Both the position numbers and the translations under genes were made by a program. Below are positions 61,501 to 64,000 of a DNA stretch of 64,000 nt, piece after piece. This stretch comes from Apoderus coryli (lineage: Eukaryota; Arthropoda; Insecta; Coleoptera; Attelabidae), in NCBI GenBank assembly GCA_911728435.2, contig OU452198.1, positions 15,844,001 to 15,908,000 on the forward strand, given 5' to 3'. Position 1 is the stretch's first letter. Each line of letters starts with the position of its first letter. A model generated the notes under the pieces. That model worked only from the letters and a program-made list of their open reading frames with translations, was not told the DNA's origin and ran no database searches.

Positions 61501-64000
61501 TGTGGGTTCTGAATGGTATATGAACAACCAAAGGAGGGTGATTTATGCAGATGACTTGAAGATTTTTACAACGATAAGTACGCCGCAGGATTGTATTTCG
61601 CTACAGGGCGGTCTTCAATTGGTGAATGCTTGGTGTGAACAAAACAGACTTTCCCTCAATCCTAAGAAATGTAATGTTGTTTCTTATACCCGCAAAACGT
61701 CCCCGACCATCTTTTATTATAATGTAAATGGAGTAATTCTTAATCGAAATGAGTCTATTAAAGATCTTGGAGTTACTTTTGACATGCATTTCACTTTCAA
61801 GGAACATATTACAGATATGGTGGCTGGTGCGACCAAAGCTTATGGCTTTATTGTTAGAAACAGCAAATATTTCGAGAGTGTCGTTACTTTGAATACTCTA
61901 TATTTTCCATATGTAAGATCCAAGCTTGAGTATTGCTCTTTGGTCTGGTACCCCTGCTATGACTGTGATATTCAAATGATTGAGAAAGTTCAGCGTAAAT
62001 TTTTAAAATGTTTGTGCTTTAAGATTGATGGAACTTACCCGGATCGCGGAATACCTTACAAATATCTTATTGACCGATTTCAATTTCAAAGTTTAAGGAG
62101 AAATTTGTTTAGTATAAGCTTCCTATATAAGATATTCAATAGTGATGTAGTGTGCCCTGAGCTACTGGAAAAGGTATCTCTGTTGGTTCCGCGTATCAAT
62201 GCTAGAAGTTCTATTGCATTTTATAATGAGCGAGCCAGAACAAATGTTATATTAAAATCTCCCATTTATACTATGTGCCGGCAATTTAATTTGGTTAATG
62301 ATCAGTGTGATATATTTTTTGATTCTCTGAATGAAATATTGTCTTCCGCGGAATCAATACTAAAGGAACTTGATGTTCATTAATGCTTGTGTACTTTGGT
62401 TGATTTTCGTTGGTTATTGATGTACCTACTGTTATTTAATATAGTTAAGCTTTAGTTATAGTTTTTGTATGCATTGCTCTGTAAATGGAACTTGTTCTGT
62501 TGAGTAATAAAGCTATTATTATTATTATTATACATTTTTGCATGTTGAACCAATTGTCGAAGCACTTTTGCCACTCTGATTGAGGTATCTCCAAACCATG
62601 CATTCTGAATGCAGCAACCGCTTCTTCAGGTGTCGAAAAACGTTGACCTCTCAGTTTGTTTTTTACGTACGGGAATAAAAAGAAGTCATTCGGTGCCAAG
62701 TCATGACTATAGGGCGGATAACTCATCAAATCGATGTTTTGGGTGCTCAAAAATGCAGTTGTTTGAGCCGATTTGTGTCGTGGTGAAGAGTGATCCGTCT
62801 TCGGCGGTTGGTTTTCCTGATTTCTTGGAAGACAACTTACAAACAAATAGGTGTGTACCACTCAGAATTGACTGTTCTGCGTTGTTCTAGTGGTACGGTT
62901 GCAACATGTCCAGTTTTTCCGAAAAAACAGGCGACCATTTGCTTGGAAGTGCTTCGTGCGCGAACAACTTTTGTTGGATTTGGCCTATCTTGAAACACCC
63001 ATACAGTCGACTGCCATTTACTTTGGGGCGCATACGCGTAAATCCACGATTCATCACCTGTCACGATGTCATAGACGTGTTTCTAAGCACCGCGATCGTA
63101 TTTTTTGAGCATTTCTTTCGACCAATCGACACGAGCCTTTTTTTGAGCGATTGATAAATTGTGTGGGATCCAACACAAACAAATATTTTTGACAGTCAAA
63201 TATGTTTATGCAATATTGAATGTATGCTGGTCCCACTAATCTTGCAATATCAGTTCGGGCACAGCATCAATGGTTTTTGGAACAACAACTGATTTTGGAC
63301 GACCTTCACGAAATTCGTTTTGGAGTGAACTACGACCCCGATTGAATTCACCATACCATCGATAAACACTGGTCCTTGATGGAGCGTCATCGCCAAAAAT
63401 TGAATTAAGTTCATCCATGCACTGTGACTGAGTTAAAAAATAATCGCACTAAAATGTTCACGATTTAATTCCATTTTTGGGCCGAGATGATTCTTTTAAG
63501 TTACTGTAAACAACAGAAATAGTGCTTGTATGAGCTCAAAAATGTCCAACTTTACGATAGAGCTGTCAGTTGCCAGATTGCAACACCAGGGTTCCCAAAT
63601 CCCGAAATATAAAAGGCAACCCTCGTACAAAATAATATTTCGTAATACGTTAACTATGACATTAGTGGGTCTTAAGATGTAAGAGAAGCTAATGAATGTT
63701 TGTATTATTAAAATGGTCAATAATCTAGGTTTACCGGATTAACTAATAATGAAGAAAAAAATTCAAAATGAAATGAAAATTATATAAAATAATAATTGGT
63801 TGTTAATTTGAAATTTTTGTGGCAGGTGTTAGATGGCAAAATTGGTGTAGATGGCAAAGAACTTCTTAAGGTCGATACCCCGAAAGTTGGAGGTTTTAGT
63901 TTTGTTAGAACACCGTCCCCATCTCCTAGTGTCATGGGTAGTCCGTTGATGACATGGGGTGAAATTGAAGGAACACCATTTCGGTTAGATGGTAGTGACA
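55372..64000 (+). CDS. ESS2: ESS2 (Es2/DGCR14) spliceosome-associated protein, five exons, C-terminus off the right edge
   Basis: Joined exons: 55372-55527, 55935-56088, 56514-56877, 57724-57907, 63826-64000. They give 344 codons with matching phases and GT/AG borders. The family marks are LEEDTYVEEIGKIIQRDFFP, LEKIRAQTQYLEAMDKND, PSPATFETP, the NYIMYNPDG segment, NTRLKINPF, GKIGVDGKELLKVDTPKVGG, and FVRTPSPSPSVMGSPLMTWG followed by EIEGTPFRLDGS. ESS2 is a nuclear protein found with catalytically active spliceosomes; family members are ~480 residues, so about a quarter is missing. The last visible intron (5.9 kb) is filled by a transposon nest. Confidence 0.95.
55528..55934. other. ESS2 intron 1
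   Basis: 407 bp, AT-rich, GTATGT...TTACAG. Nothing else seen. Confidence 0.8.
55935..56088 (+). CDS. ESS2: ESS2 exon 2
   Basis: CTTTTACAG acceptor, then EIGKIIQRDFFPDLEKIRAQ, YLEAMDKNDTIKLRELHMKY. Ends phase 1 at A|GTAAGT. Confidence 0.93.
56089..56513. other. ESS2 intron 2
   Basis: 425 bp. 56318-56420 (GGGTGATTTTTATTAGAGTG...GGCGCCATGATTGAGAGG) looks like a mariner-type end fragment, without a second end. Confidence 0.55.
56514..56877 (+). CDS. ESS2: ESS2 exon 3
   Basis: T-rich TAG acceptor, PSPATFETPANIH, then an acidic low-complexity stretch, LRLDQFLNSHTSEDNERFSD, ILIEAEMKRRQKYLSLYEAE. Ends GG|GTAAGA, completing Gly with exon 4. Confidence 0.92.
57051..57651 (-). mobile_element. Internally deleted mariner-type element in ESS2 intron 3
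   Basis: 601 bp from CAGGGTGTTTGCAAGATCGA to its reverse complement, with TA on both sides. Inverted repeats are ~80 bp or more. On the minus strand the remaining inner piece encodes a transposase C-terminus (LTTLDFYVWG..KE, IPEAFQVMQQDRLL, RRARACIRNNGSHLEH). The catalytic core is deleted. Confidence 0.85.
57724..57907 (+). CDS. ESS2: ESS2 exon 4
   Basis: TTTTCTAG acceptor, YKNQNYIMYNPDGVKL, NTRLKINPFNEVQ, ending phase 0 at AAA|GTACGT. The intron before it (846 bp) carries a 601-bp mariner deletion derivative. Confidence 0.92.
58009..58290 (-). pseudogene. BED-type zinc-finger fragment (hAT transposase N-terminus candidate)
   Basis: 93 codons from an ATG at 58290: SIWQHFIKNKVVGKLGCRAV, CKKCGKELQG, LNNFIGKPAK. 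The W..HF and C-x2-C spacing fits BED fingers at the N-terminus of hAT transposases, although the closing His pair is not evident. No RNase H-like transposase core follows. Confidence 0.5.
59102..61539 (-). mobile_element. Non-LTR element B (Jockey-like), nested in element A, 5'-truncated
   Basis: Minus strand frame pieces: pre-RT PKKKCSSKRFPRWYSLELKQ...FWRFINSKRGSSDLP (61531-61034), RT VGLEVRKSAGPDGIPALLLR, TPIFKSGNRNEVANYRPVCI, IYTDFSKAFDSVNHRLLIEK, SSGVPQGFHLGPLLFNLFVN (60994-60218), then post-RT NISKCFCVNFNRTRDPLFHE and YVCHTACIERVQHRFLRYVH (60093-59373). Three frame breaks. The endonuclease is missing. The tail AATGGACTTTGTCC..(AAAT)n matches the copy at 41095. Confidence 0.87.
61540..62383 (+). 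pseudogene. Element A RT C-terminal half
   Basis: Open from the YADD motif through thumb and C-terminal domain to a stop at 62383. The frame also runs backwards into element B (from 61481), which is fusion and not real protein. The 3' block after RARTNV is shared with the ends at 35241 and 48440. Confidence 0.83.
62540..63478 (-). pseudogene. Mariner transposase pseudogene (main part)
   Basis: ATG near 63474 (MELNREHF), then a ~30-residue loss, [49 protein letters not shown] (D1), a stretch in which the second Asp block is damaged (HHDNASS replaced), YSHDLAPNDFFLF (D3) and [13 protein letters not shown]. Last codons are at 58600-58650 beyond the insertion. Inactive. Confidence 0.82.
63826..64000 (+). 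CDS. ESS2: ESS2 exon 5 (continues past the window)
   Basis: TTGTGGCAG acceptor, then VLDGKIGVDGKELLKVDTPK and the hallmark TPSPSPSVMGSPLMTWGEIE. No stop before the window ends. Confidence 0.94.
   Translation, partial: MLDGKIGVDGKELLKVDTPKVGGFSFVRTPSPSPSVMGSPLMTWGEIEGTPFRLDGSD

Larger units (their letters stand above)
58653..62531 (+). mobile_element. Non-LTR element A (Jockey/R1-like), split by element B
   Basis: First half 58653-59109: [59 protein letters not shown]. Second half 61540-62383: YADDLKIFTT, LSLNPKKCNVVSYTRK, VRSKLEYCSLVWYP and the RARTNVILKSPIYTM tail, then a 3'UTR ending (ATT)n. Element B is inserted exactly before the YADD codons; the flanking TGATTTAT occurs at both edges. 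A itself lies in a mariner. Confidence 0.85.
58558..63625 (-). mobile_element. Mariner (DD34D) element split by a nested insertion
   Basis: The left end (CGAGGGTTGCCTTTTATATT) and the right end (its reverse complement) are each flanked by TA (58556-57, 63626-27). Transposase 3' codons and the 3'UTR are at 58558-58653, and the rest at 62532-63480. They were separated by non-LTR element A at the GTATA|GATCTT point of the C-terminal codons. Same family as 44366-45683. Confidence 0.85.

Noticed and set aside
61481..61540. N-terminal extension of the element A ORF
   Set aside because: These codons belong to the end of the inserted element B; the real protein resumes at the YADD codons.
1..64000. 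CRISPR arrays, operons or bacterial insertion sequences
   Set aside because: The window is clearly a spliced insect-type nuclear locus; repeats are transposon-derived and no spacer-repeat regularity exists.

Overview
This is a eukaryotic nuclear window, almost certainly from an insect. A beetle-like or other large, repeat-rich insect genome is plausible, but that is a guess. It is AT-rich and its genes are split by GT-AG introns. The introns and spacers are packed with Penelope-like, Jockey/CR1-like, I-like, BEL/Pao, Copia, mariner, hAT and Harbinger-type elements. Nothing prokaryotic is present.

Two host genes can be read, arranged head to head. (1) An ABCB6/HMT-1 half ABC transporter lies on the minus strand. 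Eleven coding exons from 46446 back to 9488 join in frame into 712 codons: start codon, N-terminal membrane domain, ABC membrane domain, Walker A and Q-loop region. The last ~130 residues (signature, Walker B) lie beyond the left edge. (2) ESS2 (Es2/DGCR14), a spliceosome-associated nuclear protein, lies on the plus strand. Five coding exons run from 55372 past the right edge and give 344 codons. About 9 kb of repeat-rich spacer separates the two start codons. All host exon joins keep frame and use GT/AG.

Layout. 1-9278: near-identical Penelope-like element (PLE) copies in an ABCB6 intron. One full unit and one 5'-truncated unit are in tandem on the minus strand, and a second truncated unit faces the other way. 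Each carries a hammerhead-ribozyme motif and the same 530-bp hAT-type MITE. 9.3-21 kb: ABCB6 exons 7-11 among decayed I-like and CR1-like retrotransposons and a dispersed repeat. 21.5-26 kb: a CR1/Jockey-like element hit by a deleted BEL/Pao element and by a long-TIR mariner. 28.9-42.4 kb: a large ABCB6 intron with a young defective Copia, a MADF-encoding element with a nested MITE, an intact DD41D mariner, a THAP fragment and more non-LTR debris. 42.4-46.4 kb: ABCB6 exons 1-3 and a dead DD34D mariner. 46.5-55.3 kb: intergenic retrotransposon relics and nested MITE-like inverted repeats. 55.4-64 kb: ESS2, whose fourth intron holds a three-level nest (mariner containing a non-LTR element containing another non-LTR element).

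The most notable signals are several hammerhead ribozyme motifs of different ages and at least two families, a MITE that was amplified as a passenger of a PLE, transposon sequence supplying the polypyrimidine tract of an ABCB6 splice acceptor, and the precise nested insertions whose target duplications can be read. I see no single undescribed gene system; the novelty is in how these elements are put together.
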